A DNA stretch of 64,000 nt from Candidatus Fermentibacterota bacterium. Lineage in GTDB: Bacteria; Fermentibacterota; Fermentibacteria; Fermentibacterales; Fermentibacteraceae. Below the pieces are notes generated by a model. That model ran no database searches. It worked only from the letters and a program-made list of their open reading frames with translations, and had not been told where the DNA came from. The stretch is taken from positions 62,001-126,000 of the forward strand of contig PDSZ01000018.1 of NCBI GenBank assembly GCA_002748705.1, in the 5' to 3' direction. Below are positions 16,923 to 25,726 of this stretch, piece after piece (the stretch's first letter is position 1; each line of letters opens with the position of its first letter). The translations under genes were made by a program, and so were the position numbers.

Positions 16923-18194
16923 TCAGTTCTCAGGCTGTTGCAGGATATCTGTTCCCATTCGTTCAGCAATTACAGCAGGAAGTTTAATTGAACCATTCGC
17001 CTGCTGGCCGTTCTCCACAAGGGCAGCCACAAGCCTGGGAAGAGCAAGCGCTGAGCCGTTAAGTGTGTGGAGAAAACGGGGTTTTCCACCTTCAGCAGGT
17101 TTGAACCGCATGTTTCCACGCCTTGCCTGGAAATCTCTGAAATTGGATATGGAGGAGACCTCAAGCCACTTCTGCTGACCTGCGGACCATATTTCCAGAT
17201 CATAGCATCTGGCTGCCGCAAAGCTCAGATCTCCTGTGGCAAGCAGGAGAACTCTGTAAGGAAGCTCAAGCAGAGAAAGCATTCCCCTGACATGGTCAAC
17301 CATTTCCATATGGGCATCATCAGACCTGTCAGGATGCTCGAACCTTACCATCTCAACCTTGTCGAACTGATGAACCCGATTCAGGCCTCTGGTATCCCTG
17401 CCGTAGCTCCCAGCTTCCCGGCGGAAACACGGAGTGTATCCGCAAAGCTTCAGGGGAAGGTCTTTTTCAGGTATCAGAGCCCCCCTGCAGGTGTTTGTTA
17501 TAGGAACCTCTCCAGTGGGAATAAGGTAAAAGTCTCCACTCTGAATACGGTACATGTCGTCTTCCATTTTAGGGAGCTGCGCAGTTGCTGTCATGGAGTC
17601 TCTATTGGCCAGGAACGGCGACCAGATTTCTTCCATGCCCCTGGATGAGTTGTAATCCAGCATCCAGTTAATCAGGACTCTCTGCAGTTTTGCGGCCCAG
17701 TCACGGAAAAGGATAAAGTTTGAGCCTGATATCATAGCTGCATCTGCAGGAAGAAAGGTTTTATCCATGAGTTCCCAGTGGGGTTTAGGCTGAAAGCTGA
17801 ACTGGGGCAGAACTCCTTCACGAGCCACCTCTGTATTGTTTTCTTCTCCCCCTCTTGGAACATCAGAGTCCGGTATGTTGGGAAAAGAAAGCTCCAGAGC
17901 GGTAATGGTTTCCGTGATTGCTGAAAGCTTGTTCTCTAGTTCTGAAAGGAGTTCACCTGTCTGACGGCTGAGTATCATTTCCTCTTCGGCATCTTCACCG
18001 TTTCGTTTCTTCACCGAAACCTCTTTGGAAAGCCTGTTTCGTTCCTTTCTGAGGTCTTCAATTTTCAACATCAGATTTCGTTTGTCATTATCAGCAGCCA
18101 GCCATGCATTGATATCGGCCTTTTCTTTCTTGGCCTCTATGGCTTCTCTGATAAGCTCCGGTTCGTTTCTGAGCCTTTTCCTGTCCAGCATCAT
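16923..18194 (-). CDS. serS: Serine--tRNA ligase
   Basis: 423 residues, normal for SerRS, which charges tRNA-Ser. ATG 18194 was chosen because GAAAGG lies just upstream and the family begins with MLDRKRLRNEPE; an in-frame extension back to 18281 would run into dgkA. The N-terminal coiled-coil arm spans about 25-100. Class II motifs follow: motif 2 (CFRREAGSYGRDTRGLNRVH) and motif 3 (NGSALALPRLVAALVEN). It is the last gene of a minus-strand run after PAP2 and dgkA, an unusual place for a housekeeping gene but with normal sequence. Confidence 0.96.
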   Translation of the reverse strand: MMLDRKRLRNEPELIREAIEAKKEKADINAWLAADNDKRNLMLKIEDLRKERNRLSKEVSVKKRNGEDAEEEMILSRQTGELLSELENKLSAITETITALELSFPNIPDSDVPRGGEENNTEVAREGVLPQFSFQPKPHWELMDKTFLPADAAMISGSNFILFRDWAAKLQRVLINWMLDYNSSRGMEEIWSPFLANRDSMTATAQLPKMEDDMYRIQSGDFYLIPTGEVPITNTCRGALIPEKDLPLKLCGYTPCFRREAGSYGRDTRGLNRVHQFDKVEMVRFEHPDRSDDAHMEMVDHVRGMLSLLELPYRVLLLATGDLSFAAARCYDLEIWSAGQQKWLEVSSISNFRDFQARRGNMRFKPAEGGKPRFLHTLNGSALALPRLVAALVENGQQANGSIKLPAVIAERMGTDILQQPEN

Positions 18195-18201
18195 GTACCT
18201 T

Positions 18202-18561
18202 TCATACAAGAAGGAGAAAGTGAGGCACGAATATAAGAAGACCTGCCGCTGCTGCGGCAACAGCCGCTGCCAGAACTCCACCGGCTGCAGTGTCCTTTGC
18301 TTTTCTTACAAGTTCGTGCTTTTCAGGTGCAACCCTGTCCGCAAGGAATTCGAGGGCTGTGTTAAGGGCCTCGGCTGTCCAGACCATTCCAGCTGCCAAC
18401 GCAAGAATTGCCCACTCCCACAGAGCAATGTTCAGAAGTATTGCAAAAGCTATTACCAGAATTGTTGCAGCAAGGTGTATTCTGGCATTCGGCTGTGATG
18501 AAACCAGTGTTGACAGCCCTGCAAACGCGTACCGAAAGCTGTTCAATCTTTTTCTCACCAT
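18202..18561 (-). CDS. dgkA: Diacylglycerol/undecaprenol kinase family protein
   Basis: 119 residues with three membrane helices. The DgkA signature EALNTALE is near 66-73, and KDTAAGGVL near 88-96. Members phosphorylate diacylglycerol (E. coli) or undecaprenol (Gram-positive type). The N-terminus (RLNSFRYAFAGL) resembles the undecaprenol-kinase side. It overlaps the PAP2 gene by 7 bases. A lipid kinase beside a PAP2 phosphatase within a glycan cluster suggests recycling of the undecaprenyl carrier, by inference. Confidence 0.88.
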   Translation of the reverse strand: MVRKRLNSFRYAFAGLSTLVSSQPNARIHLAATILVIAFAILLNIALWEWAILALAAGMVWTAEALNTALEFLADRVAPEKHELVRKAKDTAAGGVLAAAVAAAAAGLLIFVPHFLLLV

Positions 18562-19298
18562 AATACAGGAGTTATCCTTCCGTTGCTGTTGATTGAGATA
18601 CCCAGCCTGATTCCGTCATCTGCTCTGTCCTCTTCACTGGAGGCCGCTGCAGCTGCAAGACCGCAGGCGGTTCCCAGAGCAGCTCCCATAACAACATCTG
18701 ACGGATAGTGTACCCCTGTGTTTACTCTGGAAATACATGTATACAAGGCAACAGCGGCTGCAGGTATGCCTGCTTCGGGGCCATGCCTGTTCCATAGAAC
18801 CGCAGCTGCACAGGCTGCTCCTGCTCCGTGGGCAGAGGGAAAACTGCGAAAGTTGCTGCCGTCAGGCCGTTCTCTTTGAGTACCTCTTTTAAGAATCTCC
18901 GTAATTCCGTAGGTATAGAAAAGACCTCTGCAGAGAGATTCTCCTGTGGAAGCAATACTGTTTTTCCTGAAGACCTCACCTCCTGCCCACAGTGCGACAG
19001 AGGCAGCAGGAAGGGCATAGCCGAAGGCAGCGTTGTCAATTCTGTCCATTGTGGTGAAAGGCTCAAAGGGAAGAATGCCTCTGTGGCCGTCTCTGTCTTC
19101 CATACAGTATGCTGCAGCAGCTCCTGTCAGACCTGAACCTATTATAATGAGCTTATCCTGTTCAAAAAGGTTCGTCCCTGTATTCAGGGTTCTCTCCAGC
19201 AGGGAACCTGCTGAAACTGAAGATAGAATGAAGAGGAGCAGAATATACTCAGCTCCTGTAGAACTCCCTGACCGCCTCAATAACCTCATTCTGTTCAT
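18555..19298 (-). CDS. PAP2-family membrane phosphatase
   Basis: 247 residues. The acid-phosphatase motifs are present in order: KRGTQRERPDG, FPSAHGAGA and SRVNTGVHYPSDVVMG, the last two with the catalytic histidines. The protein has a hydrophobic N-terminus and several membrane stretches. Members remove phosphate from undecaprenyl pyrophosphate, phosphatidic acid or lipid A. The ATG at 19298 overlaps the upstream aminotransferase by 50 bases. The true start may lie further in, since an AGGAG sits near residue 15, but no ordinary start codon follows it. It is coupled to dgkA downstream. Confidence 0.85.
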   Translation of the reverse strand: MNRMRLLRRSGSSTGAEYILLLFILSSVSAGSLLERTLNTGTNLFEQDKLIIIGSGLTGAAAAYCMEDRDGHRGILPFEPFTTMDRIDNAAFGYALPAASVALWAGGEVFRKNSIASTGESLCRGLFYTYGITEILKRGTQRERPDGSNFRSFPSAHGAGAACAAAVLWNRHGPEAGIPAAAVALYTCISRVNTGVHYPSDVVMGAALGTACGLAAAAASSEEDRADDGIRLGISINSNGRITPVLW

Positions 19299-20400
19299 CC
19301 TCTGTCAGCTCTCCGAACACCGGCAGTGATATGGCCCTTCTGCTGCACTTCTCTGAAACAGGAAAATCTCCTTCCGAGTAGCCCAGGTGGCTGAAACACT
19401 CCTGCAGATGAAGAGGGAGAGGGTAATAGACAGCACAGCCTATTCCTTTTTCTCTCAGACAGGCCAGCAGTTCGTCTCTTCTATGGGCAAGAAGAGTATA
19501 CTGGTTATAGATTGTCCATGCTCTCGGGTCTATGACAGGCGTACGAACCTGTTCCAGGTCTGCGAAGGCCTGATCGTACCTTTGGGCATTCTTTCTGCGC
19601 CCCTGGTGCCAGCTTTCCAGCTTTCTCAGCTTTACCCTGAGAAATCCGGCCTGAAGGGCGTCAAGACGGCTGTTAGTACCAACTTCGCTGTGAAGATAAC
19701 CCTGACCGCCATGTTCTCTGAGTCTCTTTACTGTGTTGAAAGTTTCTTCTGATCCGGTGGTTACCATTCCACCGTCTCCAAGTGCGCCCAGGTTTTTTGA
19801 GGGAAAGAAACTGAAACATCCTGCGTCCCCCAGGGATCCTGCGCAGGTACCTTCCCATTTGGCGCCAACTGCCTGAGCAGCATCTTCTATCACTGGCAGT
19901 CCCCATCTTTTGCCTATTGCATTGAATGCTTCCATGTTGGCAGGCTGTCCGAAGAGGTGTACTGGAAGAATAGCAGCTACCCGTCTGCCGGTTCCTCTGT
20001 GAACTGCTCCCCGTTCAGTTATAGCGCAGTGGTTGTTGAGCCAGGCTTCAGTTTTGTCCGGATCCATGTTGAAAGTGTCCGGCAGAATATCTATAAAGAC
20101 AGGTCTTCCTCCTGCCCTTACCACAGAGCCTGCAGTGGCAAAAAATGTAAATGGAACGGTAATTACAAGCTCATCCCTCTTCAAACCCAGAGCCTGAAGG
20201 GCAAGTATCAGCGCATCTGTTCCTGAGGCGCAGCCTGCAGCTCTGGCACATCCTGAATAGTTCGCGAACTCAGTCTCGAACTCTTCCATTTCAGGGCCTT
20301 TGATGAATCTTGAGGAGTCAAGAGCCCTTTTGAAGACTTCCTGGAGTTCGTTTTTGATATCCGCGTGCTGTCTGTTTATATCAAGAAGGGGTACTGCCAT
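19249..20400 (-). CDS. DegT/DnrJ/EryC1/StrS sugar aminotransferase
   Basis: 383 residues, the usual length. It transfers an amino group to a keto-sugar nucleotide using PLP. Marks include PLLDINRQH at the start, CASGTDALILAL (phosphate-binding), VIEDAAQAVGA, and the PLP lysine in FFPSKNLGALGDGGM. AGGAAAGGA precedes ATG 20400. Located directly after the sugar transferase gene, it likely makes the amino-deoxy sugar of the surface glycan. The exact sugar cannot be told from sequence. Confidence 0.9.
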   Translation of the reverse strand: MAVPLLDINRQHADIKNELQEVFKRALDSSRFIKGPEMEEFETEFANYSGCARAAGCASGTDALILALQALGLKRDELVITVPFTFFATAGSVVRAGGRPVFIDILPDTFNMDPDKTEAWLNNHCAITERGAVHRGTGRRVAAILPVHLFGQPANMEAFNAIGKRWGLPVIEDAAQAVGAKWEGTCAGSLGDAGCFSFFPSKNLGALGDGGMVTTGSEETFNTVKRLREHGGQGYLHSEVGTNSRLDALQAGFLRVKLRKLESWHQGRRKNAQRYDQAFADLEQVRTPVIDPRAWTIYNQYTLLAHRRDELLACLREKGIGCAVYYPLPLHLQECFSHLGYSEGDFPVSEKCSRRAISLPVFGELTEDEQNEVIEAVREFYRS

Positions 20401-20418
20401 TTTTTCCTTTCCTAAAGG

Positions 20419-21813
20419 TTAGTGGGCACCTTTTCCGGTAAAGACCACCAGTACTGTCCTGGCCAGTATTTCAAGGTCCAGGAACAGCGACTGGTTCTCT
20501 ATGTACTGAAAGTCGTGTTTGAGTTTTTTTGATACATCTTCCATTGTGGTATCGTACTCCAGTTTGACCTGTGCCCATCCGGTTATTCCAGGCTTGACTG
20601 TAAGTCTTTTGTCATAGAACGGGTACATTTTTCGCAGATCGGTAATGATCTCAGGTCTTTCCGGTCTGGGGCCCACTACTGCCATATCACCGGTAAGAAC
20701 ATTGAGGAACTGAGGCACTTCATCAATTCTGGTTTTTCTTATGAACTTACCGACCCTTGTGACCCTGGCATCATCCCGTCCTGCCCAGACTGCGCCTGTG
20801 TTCTTTTCGGCATTCTTAACCATGGATCTGAATTTGAAAATCTTAAACTCCCTGCCGCCTTCACCTGTTCTGAGCTGCCTGTAAAATACGCCTCCCCTTG
20901 AGTCCAGCACTATGGCCAGAGAAACAAGGAGCCATACAGGCATTCCCAGAAGGATCACAGTGAGACTTATCAGGTAATCCCCGGTTGTTTTTACAAGTTT
21001 CTCCCAGAAGGAGAGTCTGTCAGGCAGTAGTTCCATCAGGGGCTGACCCAGAATCTGAGTATTGTGTACATGTCCTGCAACCACATCATAAAGATCAGGG
21101 AGCAGCTTGACCCTCAAACCGCACTGCACAGCAGGCATAAGCAGGGTGAGAATATCATTATGAAAATTGGAGGCTATTGTCACCAGAAGCTCAGAAATAC
21201 CCAGTTCCGAAGCAAGCCTTTGAATGTCCTGAACAGTACCTGCAGCTTTTTCTGAAACAACAGGAGGATCAACGGGATGCGGAGGGCGAATGAATCCGGC
21301 AACTGTATACCCTGCTGCAGGATTGATACTCAGATAGTCTTTAAGGTCTTTTGCGCTCTGCCCCAGACCTATGACAAGGGCTTTACGGCTGATATGCCCT
21401 TTCTTGGTCAGCCTTCTCTCGAAAAGCCTGGAGGAACACCTTGCAAGAAAGACTGTAGTATTCATCAACGCAAAATAGATAAGGAATATCCATCTGCCTA
21501 TGGAAGCTTCAGGGGAGATAAGAAATGCAGAGAGAGAGAGTATCACAAAACCAGCCAGCACCGGTTGAAAGACCATTCTTATTTCATCTGCCCAGCTTCG
21601 ATCCCAGTGAAGCCGGTAAGCTCCGGTAGCCGCAAAAATTATCCACCAGTACAGCACAGAGAACAAACTGCCTGATGTGATAACATGGTTCGAGACAGGC
21701 GCTACTCCAGGAAAGAGGCCCCAGCTGAACTTTGCCAGAGCTGCCAGGTAAAGAGCCAGAAAAACAGCAGCTCCATCCATTAGCATTCCGGTCAGTACAG
21801 CAAATTTTTTCAC
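20419..21813 (-). CDS. Polyprenyl-phosphate sugar-1-phosphate transferase (WbaP/WcaJ type)
   Basis: 464 residues starting at GTG 21813 behind AGGAGG; a 4-base GTGA overlap couples it to the radical SAM gene upstream. The N-terminal half has four membrane helices and a Rossmann-like CoA-binding-type region (ALVIGLGQSAKDL). The C-terminal bacterial sugar transferase domain has FYRQLRTGEGGREFKIFKFR, TRIDEVPQFLNVLTGDM, VGPRPERPE and VKPGITGWAQV. It starts glycan assembly by loading a sugar phosphate onto undecaprenyl phosphate at the inner membrane. It is the initiating enzyme of this cluster. Confidence 0.92.
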   Translation of the reverse strand: MKKFAVLTGMLMDGAAVFLALYLAALAKFSWGLFPGVAPVSNHVITSGSLFSVLYWWIIFAATGAYRLHWDRSWADEIRMVFQPVLAGFVILSLSAFLISPEASIGRWIFLIYFALMNTTVFLARCSSRLFERRLTKKGHISRKALVIGLGQSAKDLKDYLSINPAAGYTVAGFIRPPHPVDPPVVSEKAAGTVQDIQRLASELGISELLVTIASNFHNDILTLLMPAVQCGLRVKLLPDLYDVVAGHVHNTQILGQPLMELLPDRLSFWEKLVKTTGDYLISLTVILLGMPVWLLVSLAIVLDSRGGVFYRQLRTGEGGREFKIFKFRSMVKNAEKNTGAVWAGRDDARVTRVGKFIRKTRIDEVPQFLNVLTGDMAVVGPRPERPEIITDLRKMYPFYDKRLTVKPGITGWAQVKLEYDTTMEDVSKKLKHDFQYIENQSLFLDLEILARTVLVVFTGKGAH

Positions 21814-23264
21814 TTCTGCCTCCTGAAAAGGTGTTTTCTGAAGGTAGAGAAAGCTCTGACCGTTCTTCTGCCTTCAGTTGCAGGGTGAAGAATTGTCTGA
21901 ATTGCTTTATAGCACAGGTAAGAAGGTCTTAGATAAAACCTCCTTCTGGCTTCATCACACCATTTGACCAGCTGTTCCGATGAGAGACCGGGAAGGTTAA
22001 CAACGCAGTTATGCAGCCCCTCTTCTGTGAGCCATTTTGAGTAGTCTTCAGTGCTGAGACCGCCGGACTCCTTAAGCTCTCTGTAAAGTCTTGTTCCCGG
22101 ATAAGCCATTATAGGGAAGAACTGAGCAGTGTCCGGTTTCAGTTTCAGAGCCATTTGAAAAGTCTCCTCAAGTGTTTCCATGGTTTCACCTGGATTGCCT
22201 GCCATGAAGCAGCCATGCACCAGAAGACCGGCTTTTTTTGCCCTTTTGGCGAATTCAAGATTCTGTTCTACAGTTGTTCCTTTTGAAACATTGTTCAGGA
22301 TTGTCTGGCTGCCTGACTCATAGCCTACTATGATAAGCCGGCATCCGGCCTGTTTCATTTTTTTCATTGCTTCAAGGGAAAGATTCGCTCTGGTATTGGC
22401 AGTCCAGGGAAGGCGGTTTCCTGCTTTTATCAAAGCATCAGCTATGAGTTCAACCCTTCTTGAGTCAACACTGAAGGTGTCGTCTTCGAAAACAATTTCC
22501 TGAAGCTGAGGAAAGTGCTTCTGCATTTGCATGAATTCCTGAGCGACATTTTCCGCCGATCTGGTTCTGTATTTACCTCCATGCAGAACCTGAGGCCACA
22601 CACAGTAGGAGCATTTGAAAGGACAGCCTCTGCTTGTTATCATCATAGCTGAAGGGTATCTGGCCGCGGCAAAAAAGTAGTTTTCAGGCTTCAGGTGTTT
22701 TTTGTATATGTCTGCAAGCATAGGTAGAGAATCAAGATTATCAACTGGTTTCCTGGGAGATGTAGCAAAGGGCCCTTCGTTTCCGTTGAGCCACAGCCCG
22801 CTGACCATGGTAAGACTTTTTCCGGAACTGAGAGCTGCAGCTGCTTCTGCAACAGTGATATCGTATTCGCCTGTTGCTACTGCACTCACAAAGGGAGCGG
22901 TTTTAAGTACCTCTTCAGGTCTTGCACTTGCATGGGTTCCAACCATTATCAAAGGGCAGTCAGGAAGAATTCGTTTAATTTCGCCTGCAACATTGATATC
23001 GCTGTTGATCGATGGAGTGCTGGTATCAAGAATTGTCAGTTCCGGAGCAAAACTCCCAACCATATCAAGCATTTCTTCAAGACCCACAGAGGTGGCAGGG
23101 CAGTCGAGAAATAGAACCTGATGTCCCTCTTTTTCCAGAGAGCCTACTGCATAAGCAAGCCAGAATGGCCAGTACATTGTGCCGCTTTTTACAACAGCAG
23201 GTGACCTGGATGTTCTTGAGAACCTTCCGTCCATGAACGGAGGATTGACTGCAGCTACACGCAC
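21810..23264 (-). CDS. B12-binding-domain radical SAM protein in the glycan cluster
   Basis: 484 residues from GTG 23264 with GAGGAG upstream. Residues about 1-165 form the cobalamin-binding Rossmann fold as in BchE/P-methylase relatives (LFLDCPATS, VGTHASARPEEVL). The radical SAM cluster motif CPFKCSYC follows near residue 215, with EDDTFSVD and MKQAGCRLIIVGYESGSQ typical of this class. It lies between a glycosyltransferase and the sugar transferase and is coupled to both by overlaps. Enzymes of this class methylate unreactive carbon atoms or remodel rings. Methylation of a glycan sugar or the lipid carrier is a guess. Confidence 0.85.
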   Translation of the reverse strand: MRVAAVNPPFMDGRFSRTSRSPAVVKSGTMYWPFWLAYAVGSLEKEGHQVLFLDCPATSVGLEEMLDMVGSFAPELTILDTSTPSINSDINVAGEIKRILPDCPLIMVGTHASARPEEVLKTAPFVSAVATGEYDITVAEAAAALSSGKSLTMVSGLWLNGNEGPFATSPRKPVDNLDSLPMLADIYKKHLKPENYFFAAARYPSAMMITSRGCPFKCSYCVWPQVLHGGKYRTRSAENVAQEFMQMQKHFPQLQEIVFEDDTFSVDSRRVELIADALIKAGNRLPWTANTRANLSLEAMKKMKQAGCRLIIVGYESGSQTILNNVSKGTTVEQNLEFAKRAKKAGLLVHGCFMAGNPGETMETLEETFQMALKLKPDTAQFFPIMAYPGTRLYRELKESGGLSTEDYSKWLTEEGLHNCVVNLPGLSSEQLVKWCDEARRRFYLRPSYLCYKAIQTILHPATEGRRTVRAFSTFRKHLFRRQK

Positions 23265-24358
23265 TGAAGCTCCTCTATCTTTTTCAGAAAAGTATCTGCG
23301 GTTTTGCTCCAGGAGAACTTTGCAGCCCTTTCCCTTGCTCTTTTTCCCATTTCAGCCAGTTCTTCTTCAGATGACGCTTTAAGTTCTGCCATTCCTCTCA
23401 TTATTCCGATTACAGAGAATGGATCAATAAGTATGCCTGTATCTCCCACAACCTCTTCAAGGGATGTGGTTTTGGATGCGATTACAGGAGCGCCTGTTGC
23501 CATTGCTTCAAGTGCAGGCAGTCCGAACCCTTCGTATACAGATGGCATCAGCAGCGCTCGACATTTCAAGTAAAGTTCTCGCAGATCATCATCTGAGATA
23601 CCTGTAAGCACGGTGATGGCAGATCTTGCAGGGTTTGAATCCAGGTGTTTTCTGAACTGGTTCCAGGCACGGTCTTTTCGTACAACCATGGTAAGAGGCG
23701 GTGTTGTGGAATCCATGGCACATAGTCTTCCGTAGGCAGTGAGCAACCTTGGAATGTTTTTGTAACCTCTTGCATTGCCAACACAAAGGAAAAAATTCTC
23801 ACGCTTTATTCCAGTATCAACCGGACCGTCAAAGAGGGCTTGCCCCTCGCCTGTAATAAATATCTTGTCGCCGGAGTTTTTGAATCTTCTGATTACATCA
23901 AGTTTTGTAGTCATAGTGGGAACAGCTACGAAGCTTGCGTGTTCCACCGATTCCGCCAGGGATTTCTGGAAGATTATTCTGCTGAGAGCATTTCTTATAA
24001 CGCCATCGCCGAAGTAGCACGGCAGGTTCAGAACCATCAGGTCATGAACAGTGACTATGGAAGCAGCTTCAGGCTTGGGGCCGGTCATTGAATAGTTTAA
24101 ATAAACATCAGGCTTTGCTTCGTTTATTATTTCGGCAACTTTTCTGTTTGCCCTTTTGCTGAATCTGGAAGAGTTGTTGTGTAGTATTTCAACACCGCTG
24201 CCTGTCATATGAAAAGAGGCATCAGAACTTATCAGCGCAGTTATTTTCCAGTCAGGTCTTTTTCGTTTAATGCATTTGGTTACATTCAGGGCAAATCTGC
24301 TTATACCGTCAACATTCTTCTGAACGGCTCTGGAATCCACAAGGAGATGAAAACTCAT
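23255..24358 (-). CDS. Glycosyltransferase family 4 (GT-B)
   Basis: 367 residues. The C-terminal nucleotide-sugar site is clear: [20 protein letters not shown] with the E-x7-E pattern, and [18 protein letters not shown]. The N-terminal acceptor domain includes [19 protein letters not shown]. It starts at ATG 24358, overlapping the epimerase stop by 4 bases, and its end overlaps the radical SAM gene by 10. It likely adds one sugar during repeat-unit synthesis at the cytoplasmic side. Donor and acceptor are unknown. Confidence 0.88.
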   Translation of the reverse strand: MSFHLLVDSRAVQKNVDGISRFALNVTKCIKRKRPDWKITALISSDASFHMTGSGVEILHNNSSRFSKRANRKVAEIINEAKPDVYLNYSMTGPKPEAASIVTVHDLMVLNLPCYFGDGVIRNALSRIIFQKSLAESVEHASFVAVPTMTTKLDVIRRFKNSGDKIFITGEGQALFDGPVDTGIKRENFFLCVGNARGYKNIPRLLTAYGRLCAMDSTTPPLTMVVRKDRAWNQFRKHLDSNPARSAITVLTGISDDDLRELYLKCRALLMPSVYEGFGLPALEAMATGAPVIASKTTSLEEVVGDTGILIDPFSVIGIMRGMAELKASSEEELAEMGKRARERAAKFSWSKTADTFLKKIEELQCV

Positions 24359-25482
24359 CTGGCCAGTCCCTTCTTTTGAAGTTCCTGGATTGCTTTCTCA
24401 ACCTTATCAACAGCAGTCTGATTCTCTACCCAGCTGCACAGTTCAGAAACACCATCCTCAAATGCAGTTTCTGCTGTAAATCCCAGCTCATTCTGAGCCC
24501 TTGAGACATCTGCAAAGCAGTGACGGATATCTCCAGCCCGGTACTGGTTCCTTATGATGAAATCGTCAGCAGGACGCCCCAGTTCCCTGGCTATTTCCCG
24601 CCCAACTTCCAGAATGGACAACTTCCGACCTGTTCCCAGGTTGTAAACTTTGCCTGCAGATATGCTGCTCTCAATTGCTTTAAGACACCCTCTGGCTATG
24701 TCTTTTACATGGATAAAATCCCTGCTCTGGCCGCCATCTTCAAAAACAACAGGAGGTTTTCCGTTGAGAAGCCTTGAAGCAAAGATGGCTGCAACTCCTG
24801 TATACGGGTTTGAAAGGGCCTGTCTTTCTCCGTAAACATTAAAAAATCGTGCGGCAGTTGCCGGAATGTCATAGGCGTTGCCTACTGAAAGAAAAAGCTC
24901 CTCGTGATCTCTTTTGTTAACTGCATAGACACTTGCAGGAAACAGCGGTTTTGTTTCAGGGGTCGGCATCGGCACGCAGGGTTCTCCGCAATGCGGACAG
25001 AGCATATTCCATTTCCTGTGGGACAGCTGGGCATCAGACCGAAGACCAGGGGAAATCAGCCCGGAACAGCTGCAGCTGTACAGCCCTTCGCCATATATGG
25101 ACATGGAACTTGCCACAAGCATTTTTTCCAGATGATCTTTTTGTTTTACCGCTTCTTCAAGAACAGCTGCAGCTCCCATTGTATTGATTGAGGTGTAGCG
25201 GGTTATTTCATACATGGACTGTCCTACGCCTACTGCTGCGGCAAAATGAACAAGGTGGCTGCAGTTCTTCAGCGCTGCTGCGAAGCTTTCACTGTCCCGC
25301 ACATCTCCAACAACCAGTTCCACATTACTGTTCAGATAATCCGGACGAGCTGCATCAGGACCGTGAACCTGAGGATCAAGATTGTCGTAAGCCTTTACTT
25401 CGTATCCATTCTCAAGTAAAAGATCGGCAAGGTGTGAACCTATAAATCCGGCTCCTCCTGTAATCAAAACCCTTTTCCTCAT
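24355..25482 (-). CDS. NAD-dependent sugar epimerase, dTDP-L-rhamnose 4-epimerase-like with Cys insert
   Basis: 375 residues of the extended short-chain dehydrogenase type. The NAD site is GGAGFIGSHLADLL near 8, the active-site serine region is ASSMSIYGEG, and the catalytic YxxxK is YAVNK. Between them, about residues 138-170, is an insert with cysteines (SCSCSG, CPHCGEPC) resembling a small zinc or disulfide knuckle. That insert plus P-x-P-x-x-E-x-x-P before YAVNK is typical of dTDP-L-rhamnose 4-epimerases, which make dTDP-6-deoxy-L-talose. An rfbD-like gene at 46850 could supply dTDP-L-rhamnose. Confidence 0.82.
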   Translation of the reverse strand: MRKRVLITGGAGFIGSHLADLLLENGYEVKAYDNLDPQVHGPDAARPDYLNSNVELVVGDVRDSESFAAALKNCSHLVHFAAAVGVGQSMYEITRYTSINTMGAAAVLEEAVKQKDHLEKMLVASSMSIYGEGLYSCSCSGLISPGLRSDAQLSHRKWNMLCPHCGEPCVPMPTPETKPLFPASVYAVNKRDHEELFLSVGNAYDIPATAARFFNVYGERQALSNPYTGVAAIFASRLLNGKPPVVFEDGGQSRDFIHVKDIARGCLKAIESSISAGKVYNLGTGRKLSILEVGREIARELGRPADDFIIRNQYRAGDIRHCFADVSRAQNELGFTAETAFEDGVSELCSWVENQTAVDKVEKAIQELQKKGLAR

Positions 25483-25515
25483 ATTACTCCATTCCTATGA
25501 AGACAAGCGTGTGGC

Positions 25516-25545
25516 TGTATAAACAATAAAACTATACTAATTCAA
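25516..25545 (-). promoter_or_regulatory. Possible promoter for the epimerase-to-serS run
   Basis: On the minus strand, TTGAAT (25545-25540) and TATACA (25521-25516) are 18 bases apart, placing the transcript start near 25509, about 27 bases before ATG 25482. Each box matches four of six consensus bases, so support is modest. It lies in the 244-base gap between the two minus-strand glycosyltransferase blocks, which otherwise holds no gene. Confidence 0.3.
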
Positions 25546-25726
25546 ACAAACTAAGCCTGCCGGTCCGTATTTTTCAGGCTGCAATTAAGGTTTGCGCAGC
25601 GAAAGACTATGAGCCTTTTTCAGCTTCATGCCTGAACGGATACAGATCGCGCAGACTATCGTAATCCGAATCAATACAGTACACCAGCTAAAATAACAGA
25701 ATACAATGATTTCGCACAGGAGGCGC

